From Bacteroidetes bacterium GWF2_40_14 (lineage in GTDB: Bacteria > Bacteroidota > Bacteroidia > Bacteroidales > UBA932): a stretch of 64,000 nt of DNA. How positions within the stretch are numbered: the stretch's first letter is position 1; each line of letters begins with the position of its first letter. The notes beneath the pieces were generated by a model. It saw only the letters and a list, made by a program, of their open reading frames with translations. It did no database searches and was not told the origin of the DNA. The position numbers were made by a program, and so were the translations under genes. The DNA lies in the NCBI GenBank assembly GCA_001769195.1, contig MEOK01000038.1, forward strand, positions 31,415-95,414. The letters are read 5' to 3'. Shown here piece by piece: positions 34,332-44,276 of this stretch.

Positions 34332-34340
34332 CTTCACAAA

Positions 34341-34372
34341 TTTAGAAGTTTACATCTATTTTTTTATCTTTG
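34341..34372 (+). promoter_or_regulatory. Promoter of secA
   Basis: -7 TATCTTTG (34365-34372) with TTTA (34341-34344, one mismatch to TTTG) 20 bp upstream. Start codon at 34412. Confidence 0.55.
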
Positions 34373-34411
34373 TAGACTACAATCACGAAGTTTTATTTTA
34401 AAGAATATAAA

Positions 34412-37400
34412 ATGTCATTTATTACAAGCCTTTTAAAGAAATTTTTCGGCACCAAAGCAGACAGGGATCTGAAAATAATACAACCATATGTTGACAAGAC
34501 AATAGAGGCATACAAACGAATTGATTCGCTTTCGCATGATGACCTCAGAGCTGAGAGCTTGATTATCAAAGAAAAAATTGCTGTAAGGATAGCTGAGGAC
34601 GAAGCCAGGAAGAGAGAACTCAGAACGAAACTGGAAGACGTCATGATTGAAGTTAGCGAGAAGGAGGCGCTTGCAACAGAAGTAGACAAGCTTACAAAAA
34701 AAATTGACGAAGAGATTGAAGAGATTCTTCTGGAGGTACTTCCGGATGCTTTTGCAATAATGAAGTCAACAGCCAGACGACTTAAGGAAAATAGTGAAAT
34801 AAGGGTTAAAGCATCCGAAAATGACAGGGATCTGGCTGCAAAGCGCGACTTTGTCTCTATTGACGGTGATACTGCCATATGGAAAAACAACTGGATGGCA
34901 GGAGGTAACAACATTGTATGGGACATGGTTCATTACGATGTGCAGCTGATAGGAGGGGTTGCCCTTCATCAGGGGAAAATTGCTGAAATGGCAACTGGTG
35001 AGGGAAAAACCCTTGTTGCTACACTGCCGGTTTTTCTAAATGCACTGGCAGGAAAAGGAGTTCACATTGTTACTGTAAATGATTATCTTTCCAAACGTGA
35101 CTCTGAATGGATGGGTCCCCTTTACCAGTTCCATGGTTTAAAGGTTGACTGTATAGACAAGCACGAACCAAACTCAGAATCGAGAAAGGCAGCCTATAAG
35201 GCCGATATAACATTTGGTACAAACAATGAATTCGGTTTTGATTATCTGCGCGACAACATGGCAATCAATCAGGAAGATCTTGTTCAGAGAAAGCATCACT
35301 ATGCAATTGTGGATGAGGTTGACTCGGTATTGATAGATGATGCCAGAACTCCATTGATAATATCGGGACCAGTTCCAAAGGGGGAGGATCAGCAATTCAA
35401 CGAGTACAAGCCATTTGTAGAAAGGATATATGCTGCACAGAGAGCTGTTGTCACTCAGTTGTTGAATGACGCAAAAAAAAAGATATCGGAGGGCAACGAA
35501 GAGGAGGGCGGAGTGCTACTGCTAAGGGCGCATAAGGGTCTCCCAAGGTACAATCCGCTTATTAAATATCTGAGCGAGCCGGGTAAGAAGCAAATCCTGA
35601 ACAAGACGGAGAACTTCTACATGCAGGATAACAACAAGCAGATGCATAAAATAACCGATGATCTGTACTTTGTAATAGAAGAGGCTCAAAAGTCAGTTGA
35701 ACTTACAGATAAAGGACATGAACTAATAGCAAAAAGCGTTAGCGATTCCAAATTCTTCATCCTGCCTGACATCGGCCTGGAAATCTCTGAGATGGAGAAA
35801 CAAAATCTTACACCTGAAGAGAAAATATCTGCAAAGGATTCTCTTCTAAGTGACTATGCATTGAAGAGCGAACGTGTTCATACCGTTAACCAGCTGCTTA
35901 AGTCATACACAATGTTTGAAAAGGACGTTGAGTATGTGGTTTTAGATAATAAGATAAAGATTGTTGATGAGCAGACAGGTCGTATTCTGGAGGGCAGAAG
36001 ATACTCCGACGGTCTTCATCAGGCTATTGAGGCAAAGGAGATGGTTAAAGTTGAGGCTGCCACTCAGACCTTTGCTACAATTACTCTTCAGAATTTTTTC
36101 AGGATGTATCACAAGCTGGCCGGTATGACTGGTACTGCCGAGACTGAGGCTGGTGAGTTCTGGTCTATATACAAACTGGATGTAGTGGTAATTCCTACTA
36201 ACAGGCCAATAGTAAGAAAAGATATGGAGGACCTTATCTTTAAGACTAAAAGGGAAAAATTCAATGCTGTTATTGAGGAGATTGAGAAACTTACAAAGGC
36301 AGGTCGTCCTGTATTGGTTGGAACGACTTCTGTTGAGATATCGGAACTCCTTAGCCGAATGTTGAAAATAAGAGGTATTAAACACAATGTGCTTAATGCC
36401 AAGCAGCATGCAAGAGAGGCAGATATTGTAGCGGAAGCAGGTCAGCCCGCAGCGGTTACCATTGCTACCAACATGGCAGGTCGTGGTACGGATATAAAGC
36501 TTGGTGCAGGAGTTAAGGAGGCAGGAGGTCTTGCAATTCTCGGTACTGAAAGACATGATTCAAGACGGGTAGACAGACAGCTCAGGGGACGTGCCGGTCG
36601 TCAGGGAGACCCAGGCTCATCAAGTTTCTATGTTTCGCTGGAAGACGATCTTATGAGACTTTTTGGGTCTGAGAGAATCGCCGGACTTGTAGACAAGATG
36701 GGGATGAAGGAGGGAGAGATCCTGCAACACTCAATGCTTTCAAAATCAATTGAAAGAGCTCAGCGAAAAGTAGAGGAAAATAACTTTGGCGTTCGTAAAC
36801 GACTGCTTGAATATGACGATGTCATGAACTCGCAGAGGGAGGTTATATACACCCGCAGAAGAAATGCTCTTTACGGAGAGAGGGTCGACGTAGATGTTCA
36901 GAACATGATAACTGACTATTGCGAAAATCTGGTTTCATCAAATCATGGTTCCTCGGATTTTGAGCAATTTTCATATGAAACAATCCGTAACCTCTCTCTG
37001 GAACCCGGTATGGACCAGGAGGTTTATGAAAAGGGCTCTTTAGAAGAGGTTAACAGGCTTTTCTACGAGAACGTTCAGACGGTTTATAAGCGCAGGTCAG
37101 ATGTTTTAGTTCAGCAATCATGGCCAATAATGAAGCAGATATATGAGACACAAAGTGCCACATATGAAAATATAGCAATTCCTGTAAGCGATGGAATCAA
37201 GATGATGCAGATGGTTGTCAATCTTAAAAAAGCATATGAGAGCCAGGGCAGGGAGGTTGTAAGGGCACTTAACAAGTCCATTACCCTTTTGATGATAGAC
37301 GAACACTGGAAGGAGCATCTGAGAGAGATGGACGAACTTAAGCAATCGGTACAAAATGCCACTTACGAACAAAAGGATCCGCTATTGATATACAAATTTG

Positions 37401-37699
37401 AAAGTTTTCAACTATTTAAGGGAGTATTGGATAAGGTGAGCAAAGATGTATTGTCATTCCTGTTAAGGGCTCATATTCCAATGAGAGAGACTCAGCAGGC
37501 ACCTGTAAGTGTAAGGCAGGAACAAAAAAGAAAGACAGATTTAAGCAATATGCAGACATCAAGGCAGGATTTGCTTGCTTCGGGAGGAGAACCAAAATCG
37601 CAGGGACCGGTACATGTAGAGAAGAAGGTTGGAAGAAATGACCCATGTCCATGCGGCAGCGGTAAAAAATATAAGAATTGTCACGGAGCAAATGAATAG
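34412..37699 (+). CDS. secA: Preprotein translocase ATPase SecA
   Basis: The protein has 1095 residues, longer than the 901 of E. coli, because of inserts usual in Bacteroidota SecA (the acidic stretch near 60-110 and a region around 340-430). Walker A is MATGEGKTL, Walker B is [19 protein letters not shown] and [13 protein letters not shown] are present, and the C-terminal zinc site is [18 protein letters not shown]. It drives secretion through SecYEG and is needed for the many signal-peptide proteins in this region. It is followed by lpd after 11 bases. Confidence 0.97.
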   Translation: MSFITSLLKKFFGTKADRDLKIIQPYVDKTIEAYKRIDSLSHDDLRAESLIIKEKIAVRIAEDEARKRELRTKLEDVMIEVSEKEALATEVDKLTKKIDEEIEEILLEVLPDAFAIMKSTARRLKENSEIRVKASENDRDLAAKRDFVSIDGDTAIWKNNWMAGGNNIVWDMVHYDVQLIGGVALHQGKIAEMATGEGKTLVATLPVFLNALAGKGVHIVTVNDYLSKRDSEWMGPLYQFHGLKVDCIDKHEPNSESRKAAYKADITFGTNNEFGFDYLRDNMAINQEDLVQRKHHYAIVDEVDSVLIDDARTPLIISGPVPKGEDQQFNEYKPFVERIYAAQRAVVTQLLNDAKKKISEGNEEEGGVLLLRAHKGLPRYNPLIKYLSEPGKKQILNKTENFYMQDNNKQMHKITDDLYFVIEEAQKSVELTDKGHELIAKSVSDSKFFILPDIGLEISEMEKQNLTPEEKISAKDSLLSDYALKSERVHTVNQLLKSYTMFEKDVEYVVLDNKIKIVDEQTGRILEGRRYSDGLHQAIEAKEMVKVEAATQTFATITLQNFFRMYHKLAGMTGTAETEAGEFWSIYKLDVVVIPTNRPIVRKDMEDLIFKTKREKFNAVIEEIEKLTKAGRPVLVGTTSVEISELLSRMLKIRGIKHNVLNAKQHAREADIVAEAGQPAAVTIATNMAGRGTDIKLGAGVKEAGGLAILGTERHDSRRVDRQLRGRAGRQGDPGSSSFYVSLEDDLMRLFGSERIAGLVDKMGMKEGEILQHSMLSKSIERAQRKVEENNFGVRKRLLEYDDVMNSQREVIYTRRRNALYGERVDVDVQNMITDYCENLVSSNHGSSDFEQFSYETIRNLSLEPGMDQEVYEKGSLEEVNRLFYENVQTVYKRRSDVLVQQSWPIMKQIYETQSATYENIAIPVSDGIKMMQMVVNLKKAYESQGREVVRALNKSITLLMIDEHWKEHLREMDELKQSVQNATYEQKDPLLIYKFESFQLFKGVLDKVSKDVLSFLLRAHIPMRETQQAPVSVRQEQKRKTDLSNMQTSRQDLLASGGEPKSQGPVHVEKKVGRNDPCPCGSGKKYKNCHGANE

Positions 37700-37710
37700 G
37701 AGAAAGGGAA

Positions 37711-39099
37711 ATGTTTGATTTAATTGTCATAGGATCGGGACCTGGCGGTTATGTAGCTGCTATAAGGGCATCACAACTGGGTATGAATACTGCAGTTGTG
37801 GAGAGAGCAGAAATAGGTGGGATTTGTCTGAACTGGGGTTGTATACCAACCAAGGCTCTTTTAAAAAGTGTTCAGGCTCTTCATTATGCTCAGCATTCTG
37901 CAGATTATGGTTTTACAATTGAGGGTGAGATTAAGCCCGATATTGCTAAAATAGTCGAAAGGAGCAGGGGAGTAGCATCAAATATGAGCAAGGGTATTGA
38001 TTACCTTTTCAAAAAAAATAAAGTGACCGTTATTAAAGGTACCGCAAGATTAATTGGAAATGGGCAGGTAGAAGTGAAGAGTGATGATTTGTCTGTATCT
38101 GTAATAGGAGCAAAGAATATTATTATTGCAACAGGAGCAAGAGCTAATTCCTTGCCGTTTGCTCCAATTGATGGAAAAAAAATAATATCATACAGGCAGG
38201 CCCTCGTCCCTGAAACTCTTCCTAAGAGCATGGCTGTCATTGGATCAGGTGCTATTGGCAGTGAGTTTGCTTACTTTTACCGCTCATTAGGAGTTGATGT
38301 TCATCTGATTGAATATCTGGATAATGTTGTTCCACTGGAAGACGAAGAAGTGTCGGCACAATTAAGCCGCTCATTCAGAAAAATAGGAATGAAGGTAATG
38401 GTCTCTGCACAGGTAAAGAGTGTTGATACATCCGGTGAGTTATGCAAGCTTACTGTTCAGACCAAAAAAGGTGAAGATGTCATTGAAGTTGAAAGGGTTC
38501 TTTCTGCTGTAGGTGTTATTGCCAATCTGGAGAATATCGGATTGGAGGAACTGGAGATTGTGGTTGAAAGGGGAAAAATCAAGGTAGATGAGTTTTACTC
38601 AACAAACATTTCAGGTGTTTATGCAATTGGAGATGTTATTGCAACCCCTGCACTTGCACACATCTCCTCTGCAGAGGCAATCTGTTGTGTGGAAAAAATT
38701 GCAGGGCTTGATCCTAAACCGCTTAATTATAATAATTTTCCCGGGTGTACCTACACATCGCCTGAGATTGCTTCTGTCGGCATGACTGAAAAGACAGTAA
38801 AAGAGAGCGGGATTGAATACAAAATTGGAAAATTCCCATTTACGGCATCTGGTAAGGCAGCAGCAGCAGGTGAGAAGGATGGTTTTGTAAAACTGATAGT
38901 TGATGCAAAGACAGATGAGATACTGGGAGCGCATCTGATTGGGGCAAACGTAACGGAAATGATTTCAGGGTTGGTTGTTGCGCGAAATCTGGGAGTTAAA
39001 GCGAAAGATATAATTCGGTCAATTCACCCTCATCCAACAATGAGTGAGGCAATTATGGAAGCGGCTGCAGCAGCACACGGAGAAGTAATTCATATTTAA
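37711..39099 (+). CDS. lpdA: Dihydrolipoyl dehydrogenase
   Basis: A 462-residue flavoprotein. FAD fold start LIVIGSGPGGYVAA, redox-active disulfide in GGICLNWGCIPTKALL, NAD fold SMAVIGSGAIGSEFAYF, GDV in VYAIGDVIATPALAH and the C-terminal His-Glu pair in IHPHPTMSEAIME. It reoxidises lipoyl groups of 2-oxoacid dehydrogenase or glycine cleavage complexes. No E1 or E2 genes are adjacent. It lies between secA and bactofilin with short gaps, perhaps one transcript ending at the 39505 terminator. Confidence 0.94.
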   Translation: MFDLIVIGSGPGGYVAAIRASQLGMNTAVVERAEIGGICLNWGCIPTKALLKSVQALHYAQHSADYGFTIEGEIKPDIAKIVERSRGVASNMSKGIDYLFKKNKVTVIKGTARLIGNGQVEVKSDDLSVSVIGAKNIIIATGARANSLPFAPIDGKKIISYRQALVPETLPKSMAVIGSGAIGSEFAYFYRSLGVDVHLIEYLDNVVPLEDEEVSAQLSRSFRKIGMKVMVSAQVKSVDTSGELCKLTVQTKKGEDVIEVERVLSAVGVIANLENIGLEELEIVVERGKIKVDEFYSTNISGVYAIGDVIATPALAHISSAEAICCVEKIAGLDPKPLNYNNFPGCTYTSPEIASVGMTEKTVKESGIEYKIGKFPFTASGKAAAAGEKDGFVKLIVDAKTDEILGAHLIGANVTEMISGLVVARNLGVKAKDIIRSIHPHPTMSEAIMEAAAAAHGEVIHI

Positions 39100-39109
39100 A
39101 AATAAAGAT

Positions 39110-39490
39110 ATGTCTAAACATGAAATTGTAGCTCAAGTAAACGAAGTCAACAGGATTTCAAACGGAACAGATTTCCAGGGGACACTTATATCACAATGTG
39201 ACATTAGAATTGACGGAACTTTTGAAGGAAAATTAACTACAACCGGAAAATTGGTTTTAGGAGAGTCTGCAAGATTATATGGCGATGTAGTTTGCAGAAG
39301 TTGTGATATTTGGGGGGTAATGGAAGGCAAACTTTTAGTCAAGGAGGTTTTCGGCCTAAAGAAGAGCGGCTCTATAACAGGAAACGTTGGCTGCCAGAAA
39401 ATATTCATAGAAGAGGGGGGAGTCTTTAATGGATCCTGTAAAATGATTAATGATTCAAGTTTTGAGGATTTGAAACTTAAGCTATCATGA
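39110..39490 (+). CDS. Bactofilin (polymer-forming cytoskeletal protein)
   Basis: A 126-residue protein whose central part is a right-handed beta-helix with the bactofilin rhythm: NGTDFQGTLISQCDIRIDGTFEGKL, then LVLGESARLYGDVVCRSCDIWGVMEGKL, then GSITGNVGCQKIFIEEGGVFNGSC. Short flexible ends flank it. Bactofilins polymerise without nucleotides into membrane-associated filaments. It is convergent with an actin-like gene that lies just behind the shared terminator, so two cytoskeleton-type genes meet here. Confidence 0.9.
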   Translation: MSKHEIVAQVNEVNRISNGTDFQGTLISQCDIRIDGTFEGKLTTTGKLVLGESARLYGDVVCRSCDIWGVMEGKLLVKEVFGLKKSGSITGNVGCQKIFIEEGGVFNGSCKMINDSSFEDLKLKLS

Positions 39491-39504
39491 GGTTATAATC
39501 ATAT

Positions 39505-39559
39505 CCAGATATAAAAAGGGCTGTATCAAAATAGAAGATACAGCCCTTTTTATATCTGG
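39505..39559. terminator. Bidirectional terminator between bactofilin and actin-like genes
   Basis: Perfect 23-bp inverted repeat with a 9-base loop (arms 39505-39527 and 39537-39559, GC core AAAGGGCTGTATC/GATACAGCCCTTT). Runs of A and T on either side of the GC core make it work in both directions, ending both convergent transcripts. Confidence 0.9.
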
Positions 39560-39566
39560 ATTGATG

Positions 39567-40649
39567 TTATAGCAATATAGAAACGCAAGTTGTGGCATTC
39601 CCGATATCTATACCTATATACTGAGTTGTACTATCTTCCGGAACATAAGACAATGCGTCTTTGTCTGCTATTTCGGTGCCACTGACAAGTTTGGAATTAA
39701 TAGCATATCCTATTGATGCGCATTTTTCAGGAGAGGGAACCGATGTAATTGGACAGAATTCCCCGAACTCTTCAGTAAACAAATTAACCAGGTCCTGATG
39801 ATATGCTCCACCTCCAACAAGAACTATTTTTGAGCAAATTTCAAAGTCTTCGTCAGACATGTATCGTTTAATTGCCGGAGAGATTACATTCGAATAATAA
39901 AGTTGCAAAGATCTTCTTTTTTCTTCTCCGAAATCTTTTCGTTTCCTGTCTATATAAACAAAACCTTTAGTGAAAATCTGGTCTACCTGGTGGTCGGTTT
40001 TAAGCCTTAGATATGCATTCTTGTTTAACTCCTGGGTAAAAAGGTCAACGGCATAACTCATTCCATGTGTGCTAAATGTAGATTTACTCAGAAGGCCTTC
40101 GGGTTTGCTTACTGCTCCTTCGCATGTTCCATACCCTAAACTTATTATTATGAAATTTCCGTCAATTGGATTTTCTCCCTTTCTCAATGCTATATCACAA
40201 CCGGCAAGTTCAGGCAGGATACTTACTTTGCAGGCAGGAATTAATTTCTGTTCGGTAATGGTATTCCCGTTTTCTTCTGCTTTGTAGTATGTTATTACCT
40301 TTTCTGATTTGTAATACTCTTCGGCCTCCTCCTTGTTGGATTGGAAAGTAGCAAATGGAAAACCTGTAGTAATTGACAAATTCGGCAATTTTACGAATTT
40401 GGAATTACTCATGCAGGAATTGCTTGCGAGCAGAATTGCAGATTGGCTGATAATTCTGTAATCTGCATCTGAAGGAGATGCATTGATAGCCTTGTGAGGT
40501 GAAACTCCCTCAAAAAGTGCTTGCAAACCAACTATATAATCTACACCATCAAGTTTTATTTTGGAAAAGCCCAAAATAGGATCATTACTTGTATAGTACT
40601 CCCGGATTGTTGCTTCGTATACACTCGGGAATGAAAATGTTTTAACCAT
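39567..40649 (-). CDS. ParM-like actin ATPase with phosphate-1 motif at the C-terminus (apparent circular permutation)
   Basis: The protein has 360 residues. It opens directly with FSFPSVYEA, DYIVGLQALFEG and SPSDADYRIISQSAILLA, which in ParM/Alp proteins come after the phosphate-1 hairpin. Phosphate-2 follows (IIISLGYGTCEG, 166-177), then the adenosine motif (KIVLVGGGAYHQDL, 274-287) and connect-2 (EKCASIGYAINSKL). After a linker, the last 17 residues read a typical phosphate-1 motif, YIGIDIGNATTCVS (Asp348), right before the stop. Normal order would put this at the N-terminus. The fold and ATP site could still close if the ends are adjacent. It may form filaments; plasmid segregation is not implied on a chromosome. 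It could be co-transcribed with the GT2 gene 51 bp upstream. Confidence 0.82.
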   Translation of the reverse strand: MVKTFSFPSVYEATIREYYTSNDPILGFSKIKLDGVDYIVGLQALFEGVSPHKAINASPSDADYRIISQSAILLASNSCMSNSKFVKLPNLSITTGFPFATFQSNKEEAEEYYKSEKVITYYKAEENGNTITEQKLIPACKVSILPELAGCDIALRKGENPIDGNFIIISLGYGTCEGAVSKPEGLLSKSTFSTHGMSYAVDLFTQELNKNAYLRLKTDHQVDQIFTKGFVYIDRKRKDFGEEKRRSLQLYYSNVISPAIKRYMSDEDFEICSKIVLVGGGAYHQDLVNLFTEEFGEFCPITSVPSPEKCASIGYAINSKLVSGTEIADKDALSYVPEDSTTQYIGIDIGNATTCVSILL

Positions 40650-40700
40650 ACTCTACTTTTTTTAAATTTAGGTAAATTTAAGTAATTTTTTTAATAAAAA

Positions 40701-41654
40701 TTATAACGTTGACTTAATCTTGTAAATATTTCTTTCACTGCTGTTTCTTGAGATTAATTCGCCAATAAAACCGGCCAGAAAAAGTTGCATTCCAATAATT
40801 AAAGCCACCAGCGAAATATAGAATAGAGGTTGATCAGTAACAGCCCTGTAGGCAAGACCTTGCGATTGAGTGACTACCTTGTTTATAATAAGATACAGTG
40901 AAATCATGGCTCCAATGAAAAATGTCAGGCTGCCAATAAGCCCAAAGAAATGCATTGGTTTCTTGCCAAATCTTGTCAGGAACCAAAGTGATAGGAGATC
41001 AAGAAATCCGTTAACAAAACGACTCATCCCGAATTTGCTTTTACCAAACATTCTGGGCTGATGCTTTACAACCTTCTCTCCGATTCTTGTGAAACCGGCA
41101 TTTTTGGCTAAATATGGAATGTATCTGTGCATCTCACCATAAACCTCAATGTTTTTCACAACCTCATTCCTGTATGCCTTTAACCCGCAGTTCATGTCGT
41201 GTAGCTTAATGCCGGTTACTCTTCTTGCAGTGGCATTGTAAATCTTTGATGGTATGTTTTTTGCGAAAATATTGTCTTTCCTCTTTTTCTTCCATCCGGA
41301 GACGAGGTCGTATTTACCTGATCTGATCATCTCTATCAAAGCAGGTATCTCTTCCGGACTATCCTGTAAATCAGCATCCATAGTAACAATGATCTCACCA
41401 CGTGCCGCCTCAAACCCACAGAAGAGTGCTGCAGATTTTCCGTAATTTCGAATAAACCTAATACCCCTGATAATTTCGGGATACATTTCATGAAGAGATT
41501 GTACCACGCTCCATGATGAATCTGTGCTGCCATCATCTATTAAAATAACCTCATATTCAAGATGACTATCATTAAGGGCGCGGTTAATCCAGGAAAGTAA
41601 ATCCGGAAGCGACTCCTCTTCGTTATAGAGTGAAATTACAATTGAAAGATCCAT
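40701..41654 (-). CDS. GT2 glycosyltransferase, DPM1/ArnC-like, membrane-bound
   Basis: A 317-residue protein with a GT-A domain: SIVISLYNEEESLPDLL, ILIDDGSTDSSW, GKSAALFCGFEAARG, and the metal motif MDADLQDSPEEIP. Two C-terminal membrane helices (about 232-258 and 274-297) follow. This layout is that of polyprenyl-phosphate sugar transferases (ArnC, GtrB and relatives), which put a sugar on undecaprenyl phosphate at the inner membrane. The sugar is not predictable. The DUF4199 gene is 25 bp upstream; this pairing is common in Bacteroidota. Confidence 0.92.
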   Translation of the reverse strand: MDLSIVISLYNEEESLPDLLSWINRALNDSHLEYEVILIDDGSTDSSWSVVQSLHEMYPEIIRGIRFIRNYGKSAALFCGFEAARGEIIVTMDADLQDSPEEIPALIEMIRSGKYDLVSGWKKKRKDNIFAKNIPSKIYNATARRVTGIKLHDMNCGLKAYRNEVVKNIEVYGEMHRYIPYLAKNAGFTRIGEKVVKHQPRMFGKSKFGMSRFVNGFLDLLSLWFLTRFGKKPMHFFGLIGSLTFFIGAMISLYLIINKVVTQSQGLAYRAVTDQPLFYISLVALIIGMQLFLAGFIGELISRNSSERNIYKIKSTL

Positions 41655-41679
41655 CAGATTTTAATTTGCAGTCAGATGA

Positions 41680-42180
41680 CTATTCTGTAAAAATATCACC
41701 TTTCTTTGTGTAGTTAGCAATAATAGATGAGACTATTATGCCAAATATGGTATAATAAAAAAGTGAAAAGACAGATATTATTTGTGGAAGTTTGCCTCCT
41801 ATTTTATCAAGCACAGCCATTCCATCTGGATTACTTGACTGTATTGCTGATGATATCTGTTCAAGTTGGGCAGCCATACTGTCAGGGAAAATAACAGCAT
41901 AGTGAAGAAACATGTAGCAGGCACAAATAAGTGATGACAACAGGCTTATCATGAAACCAAAACGGAACCCGTCCTTGTATGTAAATAAATCCTGATCCTT
42001 AGCATAATCTTTGATGAAATAGTACAACAATCCCAGGCTACTTATGAGCTTCACCAGCCAAAGCAGCCATATAATTGCTGTTCCGGGAGATAAAACAGTC
42101 TGGATAAGAGTAACCGTAATTGTTACAAGAGCAAGCAACAGACCGTCAAGTGCAGCAACACTCCATTTATTAGTTTGCAT
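41680..42180 (-). CDS. DUF4199 membrane protein
   Basis: The protein has 166 residues from ATG 42180 (MQTNKWSVAALDG). The longer frame to 42225 is excluded because a consensus promoter (42223-42253, minus strand) overlaps it. Four membrane helices (about 10-30, 36-58, 72-96 and 137-160) with the FTYKDGFRFGF loop mark the DUF4199 family, found across Bacteroidota directly before a GT2 transferase. The function is unknown; it may assist the glycosyltransferase in the membrane. Confidence 0.85.
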   Translation of the reverse strand: MQTNKWSVAALDGLLLALVTITVTLIQTVLSPGTAIIWLLWLVKLISSLGLLYYFIKDYAKDQDLFTYKDGFRFGFMISLLSSLICACYMFLHYAVIFPDSMAAQLEQISSAIQSSNPDGMAVLDKIGGKLPQIISVFSLFYYTIFGIIVSSIIANYTKKGDIFTE

Positions 42181-42222
42181 AATAATTTGATTTATAGGTT
42201 TATCGAAATAATTTAAGTTCAT

Positions 42223-42253
42223 CAAATTTAACTAAAAATGAATACTAACCAAA
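42223..42253 (-). promoter_or_regulatory. Consensus promoter of DUF4199-GT2 operon
   Basis: Minus strand: -33 TTTG (42250-42253), 19-bp spacer, -7 TAAATTTG (42223-42230). It is an exact match to the Bacteroides consensus. It decides the DUF4199 start at 42180. Confidence 0.75.
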
Positions 42254-42254
42254 A

Positions 42255-42285
42255 TTTAAAGTTTAATAAAAAATAGTTACCTTTG
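42255..42285 (+). promoter_or_regulatory. Promoter of the thrS-infC operon
   Basis: -7 TACCTTTG (42278-42285) with TTTA (42255-42258, one mismatch) 19 bp upstream. It lies back to back with the DUF4199 promoter; the -33 boxes are adjacent. thrS starts at 42313. Confidence 0.6.
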
Positions 42286-42312
42286 ACGTCCAATTGAATT
42301 CAGAAAACAATT

Positions 42313-44250
42313 ATGATCAATATTACATTTCCGGACGGTAGTGTCCGTGCCTTTGAAAGAGGGGTGACTGCATACGATATCGCAAACAGCATAAGCCCCA
42401 GACTGGCGCAGGAAATTCTTGCAGCTTCTGTAAACTCAGTCATTTTTGAACTCAACAAGCCAATTAATGAAGACTCATCAATAAAACTTCATAAATGGGA
42501 TGATCAGGAGGCAAAGAGTACTTTCTGGCACTCATCGTCACATCTTATGGCAGAAGCTCTTGAACTTCTGTATCCGGGTATAAAGTTTGGTATAGGGCCT
42601 TCCATAGAGGTGGGGTTTTATTATGATGTAGATTTGGGAGAAAAGACTATTACAGAATCTGATCTTATCAAAATTGAGAATAAGATGCTTGAGCTTGCAC
42701 GCGAAAAACAATCTTTTGTAAGAAAGGATGTCAGCAAGGCAGAAGCTATGGCAACTTATACAAAAAAAGGTGACGAGTATAAATGCGAGCTTATAAAAGA
42801 TTTGACGGACGGAACAATTTCGTTTTATACAATTGGCTCCTTTACTGACCTTTGCAGGGGGCCACACCTTGTAGATACATCTTTGATAAAAGCTGTAAAA
42901 CTGACATCGATAGCTGGTGCATACTGGAGGGGGAACGAAAAAAACAAAATGCTGACCCGTATCTATGGTGTCACATTTCCTCAAAAGAAGCTGCTTGACG
43001 AATATCTTCTTATGCTTGAAGAGGCTAAAAAACGTGACCATAGAAAATTGGGTAAGGAACTTGAACTTTTTGCATTTTCTCAAAGGGTAGGACAAGGTCT
43101 GCCGTTATGGCTGCCAAGAGGAGCCATGCTAAGAGAGAGACTTGAGAACTTTCTGAAAGCAGTTCAGAAGAAAGGGGGATATCTTCCGGTAATCACTCCA
43201 CATATCGGTCAAAAAGAACTTTATGTAACATCTGGCCACTATGCCAAATATGGTAAGGACTCCTTTCAACCTATTCACACTCCTCAGGAGGGTGAGGAGT
43301 TTTTGCTAAAACCCATGAACTGTCCACACCATTGCGAAATATACAAAACTAAGCCTCGTTCATATAAGGACATGCCTCTGAGACTAGCAGAGTTTGGAAC
43401 AGTATATCGTTACGAACAGAGCGGAGAACTTCACGGATTGACCCGTGTAAGGGGATTCACACAGGATGACGCACATATATTTTGCCGTCCCGATCAGTTA
43501 AAAGAGGAGTTCCTTAAAGTTATCGATATTGTATTATATATCTTTAAGACCTTGGATTTCAAGGATTATACTGCTCAGATTTCTCTAAGGGACCCTAATG
43601 ACAGAGAAAAATATATTGGTACTGATGAAAACTGGGATAAGGCTGAGAGTGCTATTATTGAAGCATCTGCCGAAAAGGGGCTAAAGACTGTTATTGAATT
43701 GGGCGAAGCCGCATTTTACGGGCCTAAGCTAGATTTCATGGTAAAAGATGCTATAGGTAGAAAATGGCAGTTAGGAACTATTCAGGTTGATTATAATCTT
43801 CCTGAAAGATTTGAACTTGAATATGTTGGAGCAGATGACAAGAAGTATCGTCCTGTAATGATTCATAGAGCACCATTCGGATCTATGGAGAGATTTATAG
43901 CAGTTTTATTGGAACATACTGCTGGTAAGTTTCCTTTATGGCTTGCTCCGGAACAGGCTGTAATCATCCCTATCAGTGAAAAATACAACGATTATGCAAA
44001 AAAAGTTGTAGATTTACTCAATAATAACGATATTCGCGCCTCAATTGACGACCGGAACGAAACTATCGGTAAGAAAATCAGGGAGAATGAGCTTAAAAGA
44101 GTTCCATTCCTCTTGATTGTTGGTGAAAAAGAGGTTGAATCTGGTACCATTTCTGTCCGTAAACAGGGAGAGGGAGACAAGGGTCAGGTTATGTCAGTTG
44201 AAGAGTTCACTATGTTTATTGAAAAAGAGATTAAACAACAGATAGATTAA
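42313..44250 (+). CDS. thrS: Threonine-tRNA ligase
   Basis: The protein has 645 residues. Order: TGS domain (1-62), editing domain with [11 protein letters not shown] and [16 protein letters not shown], class II catalytic core with [10 protein letters not shown] (zinc Cys), [14 protein letters not shown] and [14 protein letters not shown], and an anticodon-binding domain ([30 protein letters not shown]). It is the first gene of the classical thrS-infC-rpmI-rplT order. Confidence 0.97.
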   Translation: MINITFPDGSVRAFERGVTAYDIANSISPRLAQEILAASVNSVIFELNKPINEDSSIKLHKWDDQEAKSTFWHSSSHLMAEALELLYPGIKFGIGPSIEVGFYYDVDLGEKTITESDLIKIENKMLELAREKQSFVRKDVSKAEAMATYTKKGDEYKCELIKDLTDGTISFYTIGSFTDLCRGPHLVDTSLIKAVKLTSIAGAYWRGNEKNKMLTRIYGVTFPQKKLLDEYLLMLEEAKKRDHRKLGKELELFAFSQRVGQGLPLWLPRGAMLRERLENFLKAVQKKGGYLPVITPHIGQKELYVTSGHYAKYGKDSFQPIHTPQEGEEFLLKPMNCPHHCEIYKTKPRSYKDMPLRLAEFGTVYRYEQSGELHGLTRVRGFTQDDAHIFCRPDQLKEEFLKVIDIVLYIFKTLDFKDYTAQISLRDPNDREKYIGTDENWDKAESAIIEASAEKGLKTVIELGEAAFYGPKLDFMVKDAIGRKWQLGTIQVDYNLPERFELEYVGADDKKYRPVMIHRAPFGSMERFIAVLLEHTAGKFPLWLAPEQAVIIPISEKYNDYAKKVVDLLNNNDIRASIDDRNETIGKKIRENELKRVPFLLIVGEKEVESGTISVRKQGEGDKGQVMSVEEFTMFIEKEIKQQID

Positions 44251-44276
44251 TAACTAAAAAATAGGAGGATTTACTT

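Noticed and set aside
34337-34344. Minus-strand TAAATTTG as a promoter for mnmD
   Set aside because: It overlaps the GTG at the mnmD 5' end and is only a few bases before ATG 34331, leaving no leader; likely a chance match in AT-rich DNA.
35942-36556. 204-residue ORF antisense to secA
   Set aside because: It covers the conserved helicase core of secA on the other strand and reads a Cys/Leu-rich, low-sense product; a shadow of codon usage.
39567-40649. Reading the actin-like gene as a plasmid ParM marking an integrated plasmid
   Set aside because: No ParR, replication gene or other plasmid function is near; the neighbours (lpd, bactofilin, GT2, DUF4199) are chromosomal.
42538-43095. 185-residue ORF antisense to thrS
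   Set aside because: Opposite strand of a conserved synthetase, no recognisable motif, no promoter or ribosome-binding site.
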